64,000 nt of DNA from Aricia agestis (GCF_905147365.1 NC_056422.1:8372501-8436500); one strand, 5' to 3'; counted from the stretch's first letter, positions 44,050-55,379 are shown. A program made the numbers and translations. Notes: a model not told the origin generated them from the sequence alone.

Positions 44050-44396
44050 GGTTGGGTTGCACCAACTAATTTTAACTATAACTGTAACTTTAACTACAAT
44101 GCAAAATGTCAAATCTTTGGTTAAAGTTAAAAATGGACGCCATCAAGACGCCATATTTAACCATAACCATAGAGCTCGACAAGGTTTTAAACGCGCGTGG
44201 CGAAAAAAGGAACTAACAATTTTTGACAGTTGTCCTTTACCAGCAGCGCCCCCGCCCACGTTCATTTATAACCTTGTTGGACCAGCTGCCATCTGTCAAT
44301 TTCTCTGGTTAAAGTTTAAGCTAAATTTAGCCTTAACTATAACCATAAATTTAACCTTAACTTTAACTTTAACCAGGCCTCTGGTGCAACCCAACC
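44050..44396. mobile_element. PIF/Harbinger-type MITE
   Basis: The ends are GGTTGGGTTGCACCA and its exact complement. TTA is repeated directly at both sides (44047-44049, 44397-44399), the target type of PIF/Harbinger. Subterminal AACTTTAAC/GTTAAAGTT words are repeated many times. The 119-codon frame across it is a chance frame. Confidence 0.75.
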
Positions 44397-44532
44397 TTAA
44401 TATTATGATGTACTGACTGTACAGTGTACAGTAATACGCACCATGTGTACTAATTTTGAACTTTATTACAATAGCGATAAGGCTGAATTGGTTGAAAAGG
44501 GATGGAATATCAGCATGTCAACCAGTGCGTTA

Positions 44533-44575
44533 CCACAGTATAGCAATATGACATATTAATATTGCTATACTGTGG
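44533..44575. repeat. Perfect 17-bp hairpin
   Basis: CCACAGTATAGCAATAT (44533-44549) and its complement (44559-44575) are separated by 9 nt. GTTA flanks occur on both sides. It may be a minimal MITE or a structured RNA. Confidence 0.75.
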
Positions 44576-44639
44576 CGTTACTGTCGCAGTTATGACCTAT
44601 TGTCATAGAATTAACATGCAGCATCATAACATAATAATA

Positions 44640-45190
44640 ATATAATAATATCTATGGACGCTTCACACCACGTCAGTCTGGCCCTGTGGTAAGTACCTGA
44701 AGGACTTGTGTTACAGGTACCAGACAACGGAAATATATTTAATACTTTTATACTATACATATATTTAAGATTTTTATTATATGATACACACATTTATACG
44801 TGGGAGAGCCATGCTTTGGCACGAATGGGCCGGCTCGACCGGATAAATACCACGTTCTCACAGAAAACCGGCGTGAAACAGCGCTTGCGCTGTGTTTCGC
44901 CGAGTGAGTGAGTTTACTGGAGGCCCAATCCCCTAACCCCTACCCTATTCCCTTCCCTACCCTCAACTATTCCCTTCCCTTCCCTTCCCTACCCTCCTTT
45001 ATTACCCTATTCCCTCTTAAAAGGCCGGCAACGCACTTGCAGCTCTTCTGATGCTGCGAGTGTCCATGGGCGACGGAAGTTGCTTTCCATCAGGTGACCC
45101 GTGTGCTCCTTTGCCCCCTTATTTCATAAAAAAAAAATCATACATGACCCAGGAACTTTGAAAACTTTTTGTTCTGTCGGCGGGACTCAA
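44640..45190 (-). repeat. tRNA-derived SINE, split by a second SINE
   Basis: The 3' body (44640-44797, GACGCTTCACACCACGTCAG on the + strand) and the inner part (45138-45190, ACATGACCCAGGAACTTTG, GTCGGCGGGACTC) belong to one minus-strand copy of the 6711/32153 family. The tRNA head is cut off just after the B-box region. The gap is filled by the SINE at 44799-45137. Confidence 0.65.
44799..45137 (+). repeat. Metulj-like SINE inside another SINE
   Basis: Complete copy from CGTGGGAGAGCCATGCTTTG to an A run. Its CCCTTCCCTACCC tract is longer than in the 19399 copy. Confidence 0.7.
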
Positions 45191-45923
45191 ACTTACATTA
45201 TGTTAATAATATCTAATTATTCTTTTTTAATGAATCTTTGGAGGCAATTTGAAGGTCAAAGCCAGCTGCTTGTTATGGATATAAATATAATATTAAATAA
45301 ATTTAAATTACGCATGGACATAGGAAAATAAACGTTTGAGATGACTTGCTGATTTAAGGTGAATAGATTTTTGTTAGAATTAATCTATGTATTACTACAT
45401 GGCAAGAAACTAAGATTTTTGTTATAACATATAATATTTTGTCTTAGCAGCAGAATATAGAAATAAGTAAAGAGAAAATACAAAATAAAAAGCTTGCTAA
45501 AAGTAGCTGTTGTATTGTAGGTATTTTTAAAGATAATAAGACAGCTAAAGCGGTAATTTGCAAAAATAAATGAAATAACTGTATATACCCTATAGCTTCT
45601 AAGCTAAAGCTGTTAATTATTATGAATTATGATGAATTAAGCACACCATCCACTTGAAAGAGATCCCTTGTTCCGTATATTGGCCGTGCATAATGATGCA
45701 ACATTAGCAAACATTAACATCGCACTAACGATTGCATTTGTTTCTTGAAGCGCATCGCAAAAAGATGTCTTTGTCTGCGCAAACAGACACACACAAAGGC
45801 TTATCTCAATGACGAAATAATTTTATGCATAAGTATAATATGTTTACAGTTTCGACACTCTCGTTTCTTTCAAAAGAGTCAGCTGACATTATGACTAAGT
45901 TAACCTAGGTTTAAGCCATCTTT
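45191..45923. other. Intergenic, nothing recognised
   Basis: AT-rich. No gene or repeat end is seen. Confidence 0.4.
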
Positions 45924-46117
45924 AGGGCGCGATCAGACGTGCGCGTGTTCTGCGCGTGTTCTACTATAGCGTATGGGAAAACACGCGCTCAGCACGCGCT
46001 GAACCCGCGCAGAGCCCGCGCAGAGCCTGCGCAGAGCCCGCGCGCGTGTTTTTCCATGCGCTATAGTACAACCCGCGCAGAACACGCGCAGAACACGCGC
46101 ACGTCTGATCCCGCCCT
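45924..46117. mobile_element. GC-rich palindromic MITE
   Basis: AGGGCGCGATCAGACGTGCG pairs with CGCACGTCTGATCCCGCCCT. TTCTACTATAGCGTATGG pairs with CCATGCGCTATAGTACAA. The centre is a run of CGCGCAGAGCC units. It is 194 bp, very GC-rich in an AT-rich setting. Overlapping ORFs on both strands result from the GC content. Confidence 0.7.
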
Positions 46118-46254
46118 TTCGCAATAAAAGTACTTGTACTATTATCTATTCTGTGATAAAAGTCATTAGCCATCAAAATATTCTGATACATTATCCCATT
46201 CTAGTTCCTACAAACTACAAAGGTAAAATTGATTCCTACCATAAATACTTACAA

Positions 46255-46460
46255 AGGTTATAAATGCAAATGTATGTCTGTCTATCCGTCTTTCCATGTA
46301 TCTGTCTGTCTGTTACCTCTTCACGCCTAAACCGCTAAACCGATTTTGCTGAATTTTGGTATGAGACACTTGGTGTCCCGGGAAAAGACGTAACTAGGAT
46401 ACCTTTTATCCCAGAAAAATGTACGGTTTTGGCGCAACTTGGATAAATAGAGATCAACTA
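46255..46460 (+). mobile_element. Short Helitron, decayed 5' end
   Basis: The TGTATGTCTGTCTATCCG run, CCTAAACCGCTAAACCGATT, GGTGTCCCGGGAAAAGACG and GAAAAATGTACGG follow the order of the 2305 copy. A CTAG at 46458-46461 may be the 3' end; the hAT element that follows duplicated this site. Confidence 0.5.
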
Positions 46461-46463
46461 GAG

Positions 46464-46687
46464 CAGCGGTCTGCAACATTTTTGATATTGCGACCCCAAA
46501 ATTATAAAAAGAGTTATGAGCGACCCCAGAAAAAAATCACTAAGTTAATAAGTGCAAAGGTTGGTTCAGGTAACTTCGTCGTAAATAAAATTCGATAAGT
46601 ACAGGACCTTGTTGACTTTTTTGGCGACCCCATAAATATCTTCCGCGACCCCACATGGGGTCGCGACCCCAGGGTTGCGGACCGCTG
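46464..46687. mobile_element. hAT-type MITE with 8-bp duplication
   Basis: The ends CAGCGGTCTGCAAC and GTTGCGGACCGCTG are inverted. AACTAGAG is repeated exactly at 46456-46463 and 46688-46695. GCGACCCC words recur at both ends of the interior. It is 224 bp, non-coding. Confidence 0.85.
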
Positions 46688-46695
46688 AACTAGAG

Positions 46696-46947
46696 ATCAA
46701 CTTTATAGTAATTAATTTACCGTGTTAAACTGTACGTAGTAACTATTAAGTAATCTGTGGTTATACTAAAACAATATTTAGAGATCCTTGCACAATACTG
46801 GCAATAATCTGTGCAAACAATCTAACGGATAAGGGGATAGGATTAAGATCCGAGGTTTGTGGTAGAACAAGATATCTGTAGCAACGTGTTAAACATGATA
46901 GCTTACATATTTTGTAATATTCATAAATCATAATTAATTAATTACTA
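46696..46947. other. Intergenic, nothing recognised
   Basis: No gene or repeat end is seen. Confidence 0.35.
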
Positions 46948-47175
46948 AATGACGCCCGCAACTCCGCTGCGTCAAAAGTCTTTTATCGCGGGGGAATCGT
47001 ACATTTTTCGGCAATAAAAAGTAATTAAGTACTTACCCTATGTAATTTCCAAGAAAAAAATGACCCAAAGTATCTCCATATTATTTCGGCACAAGCAAAA
47101 TCGGTGCAGCGGTTAGGGCGTGAAGAGGTAACAGACAAACAGACACTTTGGCGTGTATAATATTAGTACTAGAAG
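46948..47175 (-). mobile_element. Short Helitron
   Basis: On the minus strand: TACTAATATTATACACGCC near 47170, GTTACCTCTTCACGCCCTAA, ATAATATGGAGATACTTTGG, then the 3' hairpin GCAGCGGAGTTGCGGGCGTC and ATTTAG. It is the same family as 2305. Confidence 0.55.
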
Positions 47176-47366
47176 TATGGATAGTAAGGAACCTACTATC
47201 AATCTACTCAAAATTCATGAGTTGGAAACTAAATAATACTTAGCTAATTAACGTTAGGTATTATAATTAGATGCATAGTATTACCTAAAAAGTTAATAGT
47301 TGTAGAACTCGTAGTACGAATATGCTACTGTAGGTTTAATGCGACACACTGGTTCTTTGTCTAATT

Positions 47367-47624
47367 CAGTATTTCCCAAAGTGGGCGATAACGCCCCCTT
47401 GTGGGCGCTGAAGGTCTAAAGGGCCTTTAGACTTTCAGCGCCCACAAGGGTTGTGGGACCCAGAAAGAAAATCGAGGCGTTGTGTAGAGCCAAACCAAGC
47501 GTAGCTGAGCTTGGGGGGTGATTTATTTCATCTGGATGCATTTGAAATTGAAAAATGGAGGCGCTAAAACACAATATTTTGTTCTCAAAGTGGGCAGTAG
47601 ACAAAATAAGTTTGGGAGCCCCTG
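47367..47624. mobile_element. hAT-type MITE with 8-bp duplication and inner hairpin
   Basis: The ends CAGTATTTCCCAAAGTGGGC and TTTGGGAGCCCCTG are imperfect inverted copies. GTCTAATT is repeated exactly at 47359-47366 and 47625-47632. Near the left end, 47396-47422 folds onto 47424-47450 with a single mismatch in 27 pairs and one unpaired base. Confidence 0.8.
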
Positions 47625-47809
47625 GTCTAATTAGTAATTAGATACTAATAAGTTATACCTACTAATTTTGTCACCCTACCACGAACAATAAGGCAGGACT
47701 TTAAAATTCAGATTTCGGTCGTTGTCTTGTATGTTGCAGACGCCATTTAGCCCAAAATGAATGCAGACGCCGCATGGATTATTCCTGATTTATATTTCGT
47801 TTTTAACCG

Positions 47810-48380
47810 ACTTCCAAAAACGAGAAGGTTATACGTTCGGCTGTGGATATAATTTTTTTGTATATGTTCAACGATTACTCCGCCGTTTGTGAACCGATTT
47901 TCAAAAATTTTGTTTTGTTGTATAGGGTATTACTCAAATTTGGTACCATGTTCAGGAAAGTGGTGACCTGATGATGGAATCCATGAGTAATCGAGGGAAC
48001 TCTCAAAATTCAAATGGAAACATATTTTAGTTTTTTTGGTTTCATATGAAGTATTCCAGGCATAATGCATAATATGTTACCAAAACAAAAAGTAAGATTT
48101 TGCACCAGGATACACCATGGTTCAAAGGGTGGTGTCCAGTCTTAATAATCAAACTTATAACACCCCTCTTTTTTGTCGGGGGTTAAAAATTAAAAATATT
48201 TTGTCATAGAACTCAGCATTCGTAGCTGGTACCGTCTTCAAAATAATGAAGGTTATGTACAGAAATAGCTGAGAATTAGGAAAATTCTGCATAAGGCACT
48301 TTTAAAGAGTAAGAATTATTGAATACTTTTTTTGTTTATTATATTATTTAAATTGTTTTTCCCTGGAAGTCGGTTTTAAT
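47810..48380. repeat. Repeat, AACCGACTTCCAAAAA family
   Basis: It opens TTTTAACCGACTTCCAAAAA. TTGTCGGGGGTTAAAAATT near 48173 and GGAAGTCGGTTTTAATTTTT near 48365 are inverse words. The interior shares CAACGATTACTCCGCCGT and AGTAATCGAGGGAACTC with 6248-6500; scraps are also at 26325-26365 and 60540-60565. A 32-bp AT-rich word at 48376 is repeated 47 bp later. Confidence 0.5.
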
Positions 48381-49546
48381 TTTTTGTTAAAAATAATAAT
48401 ATTATTACTATAATCATATTATTTAATTTTTTGTTAAAAATAATAATATTATTATGAAAGCCTTTTTATACTTACCCAAACTACAAAATATATAAACGGT
48501 TTAATCTTTGTAGTATAACTGAGTACAATACTTTCTAGTTTCTGATAAGATAAGGCGATAATCCAAAGGTACTTATAAAAAACAGTTTATCTGGATACGA
48601 TAAGGACAAATTTAAGAGGATTGTGGAGAATAACACTGACTGATTCATATTATAATAAGTATAGTTTTAGTTAGACATCAAAAATAATATTTCACCTGCA
48701 CCATGATATTGTACTTAATTAAAAAAAGTAAATATTAAATAATTATTTTTAGGGACGGACGGACCGTCGGAAAACTATTTGTGATGTTTCTGGAATTTTG
48801 GGCACCTTTGCAGTCAAATTTCCATCAGGCGATTTGTTTGCTGCTTTATAGTGTTTGATGAACAAACCGCAAAATCTGATTAAAATTTCACTACTATCAC
48901 ACCAGTATGTATGTGGAAATACCGGGCTTATTAAAATCATACAAACACCATTCTTCCTATGCATTCTTCTAGTTTTTCCATACATACGTATATTGAGAGA
49001 AAAGAAGAAAAATTACATATCATGGTGTTATTAAACATACATGAAACATTGCAGGCTGCAATTAGCTAGCGGAGGAATTAAGTACCGTTAGGTACCTAGT
49101 TAAAATCAAACGCTCTGTGATCTGTCTCTAGATGTGTATTAGAAAAAAGACGTTGATGTTGTGATTATAAATAGTATAATAATATAAGTACTTACCTATA
49201 CCTAAGTAGGTAGGTACGTATAGCAAGTTAGCGGTTAGGATAAGATAATCACCATTTAGGTACTTTGATTTTCATTTTAACTTCTTTATAATTAGGTAGG
49301 TTTAGTGTTTCCGAGATAAAAACAGAAAACTGGATAAAGTTTTTGATCGAATCGAAAATAAAAGTGGTGAGTGTCAATTGTCAGTATTGAGATCTAGAGA
49401 TCGTCAGCTTTTACGTAAAAAATCTAAAATATGACACTTTGGAATTTTTTCGAAAAATGTGTCAAAACGCCAAATTTATTCCATTGCATTCTATTGCATT
49501 GGTAAAAATCTCACGATTCGAAATCAGCCCTAAAGCTAACTAGTAA
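48381..49546. other. Intergenic, nothing recognised
   Basis: AT-rich. A 78-codon minus-strand frame at 48749-48985 has no recognisable feature. Confidence 0.4.
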
Positions 49547-49787
49547 TCGAAACTTCTCTTGTGCTAAGTAGGTACTCACATACGGTTTTGCTCGATAGTT
49601 TTACTCACAAAATCGAGCAATACCACCGTGTGGACCGCAAAACTGACAGCTCGAAGGCTCGTTTCGAGCCGGCTCGATGGAATTAAATATTATGTCAAAT
49701 ATGACGTCATTTCCTTCGATTCGGAGTAAAACTATCGAGCAAAACCGTATGTGAGTAGGTACCTACTTAGCATAAGAGAAGTTTCGA
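49547..49787. mobile_element. Palindromic MITE, TCGAAACTTCTCTT ends
   Basis: TCGAAACTTCTCTTGTGCTA with CTCACATACGGTTTTGCTCG (left) pairs with CGAGCAAAACCGTATGTGAG and TAGCATAAGAGAAGTTTCGA (right). The arms are about 80 bp with one small indel. Confidence 0.75.
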
Positions 49788-50059
49788 CTGTCTCCCGCTT
49801 ATTTCAAGTTCCGGTTATCTCGCACTCTTTTGGTTTGACTTAGCCAAATAATTTATATCAATGATGAAAAACTCAAAGCAGATATGTAAATACCGCGCGC
49901 GTTGTGAAGATTCAAATAAGGCCTAATTGGGCCGTCTGTTGTTTAGTCTGCATCACAGAGTACTTTATTATTGGTCTTGGTCTGCGTCTTGTCTTACCTA
50001 CCTAAATAGATTGAAAATGACGTCGTGCGTGTATCGAAAATGTACTGTAATTTGTGACT

Positions 50060-50984
50060 GGTGAATAGGGATCCAAGGACGAATAGGGGCAAAACCAAGA
50101 ACCGTTTTCAACATCAAAAATTTGTTGCCATTTCATAACTTTCTTTTAAATTTTTTTTGAAGGTAACAGAAGAATACTTTGTAGTTTTGATGTTTAGTAA
50201 CATTTGCGAAATTAGCCACAAGTTGTCAAAAAACACTTTTCAAAATAACACCTCGAAGTGCCAGTTTGCACGGGTATAATAACTTAATCTCTGTTATTGA
50301 AATTCTTCAGTGTATGAATGTAATTTTGTCGCAAATGTATTAGTTAAGTGTTTTGGCTGCGATACACACAAAAGGTAAGTATTTTAATATATTCCTTGCA
50401 ATGATATTTAACGAATTTCAAACACAGAATTTTTTCATTGTTTTTGGAGTGAATAGCAATTAAAGAGGGGTCAATGGGGACGAAAACGAGTAGAATAGAG
50501 ACGACATATAAATTAATAGGGACGCCGTAGAGGTGAATAGGAACAGCTCTGTAGGGTTGGCACTAATCATTTAAAATGTTTTTTTTTTTTTGAGATATTT
50601 TCACATGTACTATTGGGGGAATTAATGCCAAATGTCATTCTCTAGTTTTATTGGCGGGGTAGATTACGTAGATTAAATGGCGAAAAATAAAATAAAATAT
50701 AGATAGGTACTTACGTATGGACTTACAATTTATAGACACGGGACAGCCCTTGGAGTTTTTCCCTATTGACCTTTATCGCATCCCCAATGACCCCTGATTG
50801 TGGATGAATAGGGATTGTATATAATTTAGTGTTTTGTGAATAATTCTCAATGTTTATTCCATTATTTTATATTTAATAATAAAGATATTGACAATACTCA
50901 AGTAATAAAATCCTTTTTAGGTACTACTTTCTTTCTAAATTATTCACAAACTCGTTATAAAGTTGAGTTTTGTCCCTATTCACC
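50060..50984. mobile_element. Possible DNA element, GGTGAATAGGGA ends
   Basis: GGTGAATAGGGAT at 50060 is mirrored by GTCCCTATTCACC at 50972-50984. Inside, AATAGGGA/AATAGGGG-like words recur (about 50082, 50494, 50516, 50535, 50806), and their complement CCCTATTGACC is at 50761. No coding frame. Target duplication not evident. It could instead be a decayed tandem array. Confidence 0.4.
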
Positions 50985-51240
50985 ACAAATTACGGTACCA
51001 ATTATGACCCGAAAGTAAACAAAACACATGGAATATCTTACCACATGTCTTGATTGCAATAAGTAGCTCGATTATTTACATTTTCAATTATTTTTTCGAA
51101 CAATCTGGAAAAAATCGAATTTTCGTCATAGCCCAGGCGAAGAAAGAGACAGCGATACGATTCGACGCTTAAAAATAGAACTGTCTCTTTTATGTAAATG
51201 GTTTTTCGCATAGACATAATAATGGTTTTTCGTATCTTTA

Positions 51241-51596
51241 GTTTCACTTATCTGTCAAATTTGTCAGTGTTTGCATTTTGAAAATATTGAATTTGAAAAT
51301 TGTTCGGAAGAGATTTAAGCTGGAAAATAGTATGGACGTAACATATCTGTATAAGTAGAATATCATTGATTTATATTATTTATTTTTATGCCGCGGCCGC
51401 GTACATTATTATTTATTATAAACATTTGAATTTGGCAGTAACGCCGCTTATTTTAATATTTTAAGAAGACGACAAAGTAGTTTTCACTGTCACTTGTCAA
51501 ACGTCAGCTGTCACTTCAATTGTCAAATGTCAATTTGAAATCTTCAAAAATCAAAACTTCATTCAACATTCTGGTTTATTTCATTTTTCACATTCA
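51241..51596 (+). promoter_or_regulatory. Likely promoter and leader of the glutaredoxin gene
   Basis: Six GTCA words fall within 48 bp (51487-51534), just before the coding start, in spacings of 6-12 bp, and two more lie at 51257-51270. TGTCAAATGTCA at the end of the cluster resembles a palindromic core-promoter word seen upstream of many insect genes (recalled, not checked). No TATA box is seen. The transcription start probably lies within or just after the cluster. Confidence 0.45.
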
Positions 51597-52743
51597 ATGG
51601 GACTCTTGTTTTCTCGGACTTCTCGTAGCGCCATGGCAAATCCCGAAATTCAAAACTTCATCAAAAATGCCGTTTCGCAAGACAAAGTTGTTGTGTTTTC
51701 AAAAACATACTGCCCGTATTGCAAGTTAGCTAAAGACGTAAGTACTAATCAGCTAGTTAAAGTCCACTCATCGGTCTTATATATATTTTAGGCTTAAACT
51801 TCGTTGTTTTAATTCCAGATATTCCAGAAAATAAATCAGCCCATGAAGGTAATTGAACTAGACGAGCGTGAAGATGGGAATTCTATTCAAGACAACTTGG
51901 CCAGCATAACAGGATTCAGAACTGTAAGTTTTTTTCTATCAAGTACTAAGCAATGACTCATTTTTACCAAATTTCACACTACCATATTTATTCTGTTTAT
52001 CTATTAAGATAAAGAATCTCGTTAGCACATGTGTTATTATTGGTTTAGTATACCCTGTCTAAACCTAAAACATACTTTTTGTTGCATAATATTTTTCCTT
52101 ATTAAGTTTGTTTTGGGGTCACCTGTAAATGTGACTCTTACAGAGGTTAATATTTATGGAAATAATGAGATGTTAAAATAACAATATGACTCAACAGCAT
52201 TGAATAACTAAAGCTAAGGCTTTTGCATCCATTTGTATCATTTGCATATTACTATCTAGTCTCTGAGCCACTCTAAACTGCAGCACCTAGGACATGTTTC
52301 ATTTGTATGGCTGTCTAAGTACATAATAACAGCTGCAGCATTCCGAGGGCTTATTCCACTTTTCCCTGTTGACAATCCCCTTCAACGGGGGTTAGTGAAC
52401 TTTTTGTTCACTAATCCTTGTTAACAGGAATGACTGGACAATAACATGTTTGTAGACCTACCATAATGTAGGCTTCCCTACAATATTTAAAAAAAAAATG
52501 TTTAAAGATTAGTTAGAGTTTTCTTTATTTTATTATAATTGAAGATGTGAGTGGAAGAATCAAACAAATAACATTTCGTTACATACATACAATAAGTCAT
52601 TTTTTCCATCTTTTATATTAATTTCTTCAAAATTGCAATTCCAGGTGCCGCAAGTTTTTATCAACGGCAACTGTGTCGGCGGAGGAAGTGATGTCCAAGC
52701 TTTACACAAGGCGGGCAAACTAGAACCCATGCTCATAGGCTAG
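51597..52743 (+). CDS. Dithiol glutaredoxin, three exons
   Basis: Exons 51597-51737, 51819-51923 and 52645-52743 join in phase 0 with GT..AG introns (81 and 721 bp) into a 114-residue protein. The active site C39-P-Y-C42 (KTYCPYC) marks a dithiol glutaredoxin, which reduces protein-glutathione mixed disulfides using glutathione. The glutathione-binding T82-V83-P84 motif spans the second splice junction. QVFINGNCVGGGSDVQALH holds the conserved GG-S-D. The fold is otherwise complete and ends with KAGKLEPMLIG. The length is typical of Grx1/Grx2-like proteins. A second in-frame ATG at residue 13 (51633) would give a 102-residue cytosolic form. The first form begins MGLLFSRTSRSA, where Gly2 and Ser6 fit an N-myristoylation pattern, or it could be a short basic targeting peptide. 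No break or missing catalytic residue. Confidence 0.93.
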
Positions 52744-52967
52744 TAAAGTGATCTCCTAAGGTTAAATCAAAGTTCAAATTCAGTTTAATTAAAAAAAATG
52801 TTTTATATGAATATGACAATAATGTCAGCTAAATTTTTATAATTTGCAAGTTCCAAATTGATATTGTTTTAATTTCAATGTGCACAAAGTGCTCAAAACT
52901 CATTTTTATGATGAAATGGTGATGTAAATTTTTGTTATCAAGATTTAAATTTATATGTTGCAGTTAT

Positions 52968-52973
52968 AATAAA
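52968..52973 (+). terminator. Poly-A signal of the glutaredoxin gene
   Basis: AATAAA 225 bp after the stop codon, followed by a T-rich stretch. It is the first clear signal downstream. Confidence 0.6.
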
Positions 52974-54159
52974 ATATTTTTTCTACCTTTCTTGTTAGTA
53001 ATTTTTAATTTATCACAAAAATTGGTTCTGTCTTTATCATTTCACATAAGAGCTATCTTTTTAAAAAGTGGCACTTAATTTATAATTTATAAATAGACAA
53101 ATTGTGATATTTTTTAATAAATAATAACATAATTATTATATAAAATAATATTAAAGAATTAATAAGTTTTGAAGAATTGCTTTAAGAAATGTAAAACAAT
53201 ACCTCAATATGCTGGTAGATTGAAGGATACACATCTTGATGTTAAAACTTGGCAGTGGTTTTAAATAGTGAAATGCTGTATCCGTTTTATTGATATAGCG
53301 ATAAGTAGTCATTTTTGATTGCCCCTTACTGTTAAAAATATCCAAGATACCGTACTTTTGTAATGTAGAAGAGAAATACAAAACTTCTAATTACTTAATA
53401 TATTCTATCTTTAAACACAGTGTAAATATTTTTATTAGTAAAGGTGTGAATATTTCGCAAACTAAGAACTCAATGTTTTCTGGAGAGTGTAAGCTTTTCT
53501 GACTGCCCCATACCTAGTACCTACTACACTTCGTAAAAATTTATTTAAATCTAATTTAGTGTAATTTTAAAGCAACGGCTCTGCATGAGCTATAATGGCT
53601 ACATTTACAATGGCACTGGCATAATATTAATTTTTTCAAATTTTTAGTTTACATTTGCTTAAAAACAAAATGAAAATGATAGGTAATTATTTTATGAAAC
53701 TAGTACGTAGCTACTAGCTTAGGTATAAAATGTTTCGGTGCACAATCGTTCGCCTCGCTCACACCTTATTATGTATAATGCTAGCAATCTTAAAGTTTTG
53801 CGCGGCTTATACTATTGTTTAGAGTATCGATATTAGGGTATTGCTATTTGCTACTGCCTACTTTATCGAGTGTTTTGCCGCCCCCTCTAATCGCGACCCT
53901 CGCAATTAATGACTCGACAGATGGACACGAGGTGTTTTGTATACATAGATAGTGTTATTTTAATCAAAGGGTTGGCGCTAAATATAAATAAATCACTTTC
54001 GACGCATCTACCAGACACATTAAATGGTAAATTGAATGAAATAAGTTTGGGATTTTTAATCCTAATTCATAAACTCTACAAATAAGGCTCTGTTGTCTAC
54101 AGTCAAATTGGCAATCATTGTTTCTATAAAAAAATTTGTTGTGCCAAAAATTCACTTAT
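52974..54159. other. Intergenic, nothing recognised
   Basis: AT-rich. No credible gene, TIR or tail. Confidence 0.4.
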
Positions 54160-54312
54160 CGCGTGGAAACCGTATATTTTTCCAGGATAAAAGGCTCTAT
54201 GTCCTTTCCCGGGACTCAAAGTATCTCCATACTAAATTTTAGCAAAATCGGTTCGGGCGTGTAGATGTAACAGACAGACATACACTTTCACATTTATAAT
54301 ATTAATATAAGT
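54160..54312 (-). mobile_element. Short Helitron fragment
   Basis: Seen on the + strand as TCCTTTCCCGGGACTCAAAG, TAGCAAAATCGGTTCGGGCG, CAGACAGACATACACTTTCA and TATAATATTAATATAAGTA: the reverse of the 2305 family from interior to 5' end. Confidence 0.5.
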
Positions 54313-55181
54313 ACGAAAGTATGGATGACTCTTCATTCAGATGTCGAACAGATTAAAATATAATCTATCTCGTCTCGAACGCAAGTAACCTGTCCGGACT
54401 TTCTTCAGGAGAAAGAATAGGGTGCCTTATTGCGCAGCCGTACCATAAGGCTCACTCAAGGCCACTACGGAGGGTATCACCGTATTAGACGCTTATCAAT
54501 GTGCCCCCTATGACGCCGTCATAAGCGTCATTCTCGCGTGGCATCTAATTGATTGAAGCTTTTCATGTGTTCGAGCGAGAGGTAAGATTGGCGTGGCGCC
54601 CTCGAGGGTCGACCCCTGTTCACAGAATAAACATAGGAACAGAGGGGATGTGGAGTTTTTACCTTTATTATTTCATTCTACGTCATTTTGCTGTAACAAG
54701 TTACGTATGAGTGTTACAACTTATAAGTATTCTATTCTACTGCTACAGACAAAGAGTCATCATAATATTCATTAAGAATACAGCTGTCCAGTGCCCAGTT
54801 TTAAAAAATACCGAGTACCTAACTAATGTTTAATACAAAACTCAAAAGACCTGGCAGCGCGTGAGTATCTTACCTATATTTATTTTTATTGTAAACGCGA
54901 GCTCTTAGATTGCCTGAAGGTAAGTGAAAACAGATTTTTAGAAACAGAGTAAATACACTTTGATATTTGCACACATACATTTCTTGAAAAAAAAAAAAAC
55001 CATGCACGACATATTTCAAAATTTTTCAGCACTATCAGCACTCTGGGCGCCGAAGAAATATCGCCCAGGGCCCTGGTAGTACTAACACCGGCCCTGGAAC
55101 TAAGCAACATGGCACTGCATCACCTGCATTCCTAGGGAATACAGTGTCGCGTCGCGTAGCTATGCTGTCTGGTCTGAGATT
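54313..55181. other. Intergenic, possible old repeats
   Basis: 54380-54600 has balanced base composition (CGCAGCCGTACCATAAGG, TATGACGCCGTCATAAGCGT) and may be an old retroelement piece. 55045-55095 ends CCGGCCCTG, like a hAT tip, but no partner was found. No gene is seen. Confidence 0.35.
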
Positions 55182-55304
55182 AAGGCTCAACTCACATTGG
55201 GGCGACGAAAGCGTCGCGATGCGTCACCTCTGCCTACAGCATCATAGCAAAACTTTGCTTTGGCGAAAAACGTGACGATTCTGCCCTAGTGTGAGTTGAG
55301 CCTT
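55182..55304. mobile_element. MITE, AAGGCTCAACTCACA ends
   Basis: AAGGCTCAACTCACATTGGG pairs with CCCTAGTGTGAGTTGAGCCTT-type bases at the right end. It is 123 bp. Confidence 0.65.
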
Positions 55305-55379
55305 GTTCAAAAGAGTGTCCTCTCTATTCATCTACCTACTCGTTGTATCTACCCTGGGCCGACTTAGTTCCGCTGTCGG

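Noticed and set aside
44057..44416. 119-codon frame
   Set aside because: Lies across a PIF/Harbinger-type MITE and consists mostly of its repeated AACTTTAAC words.
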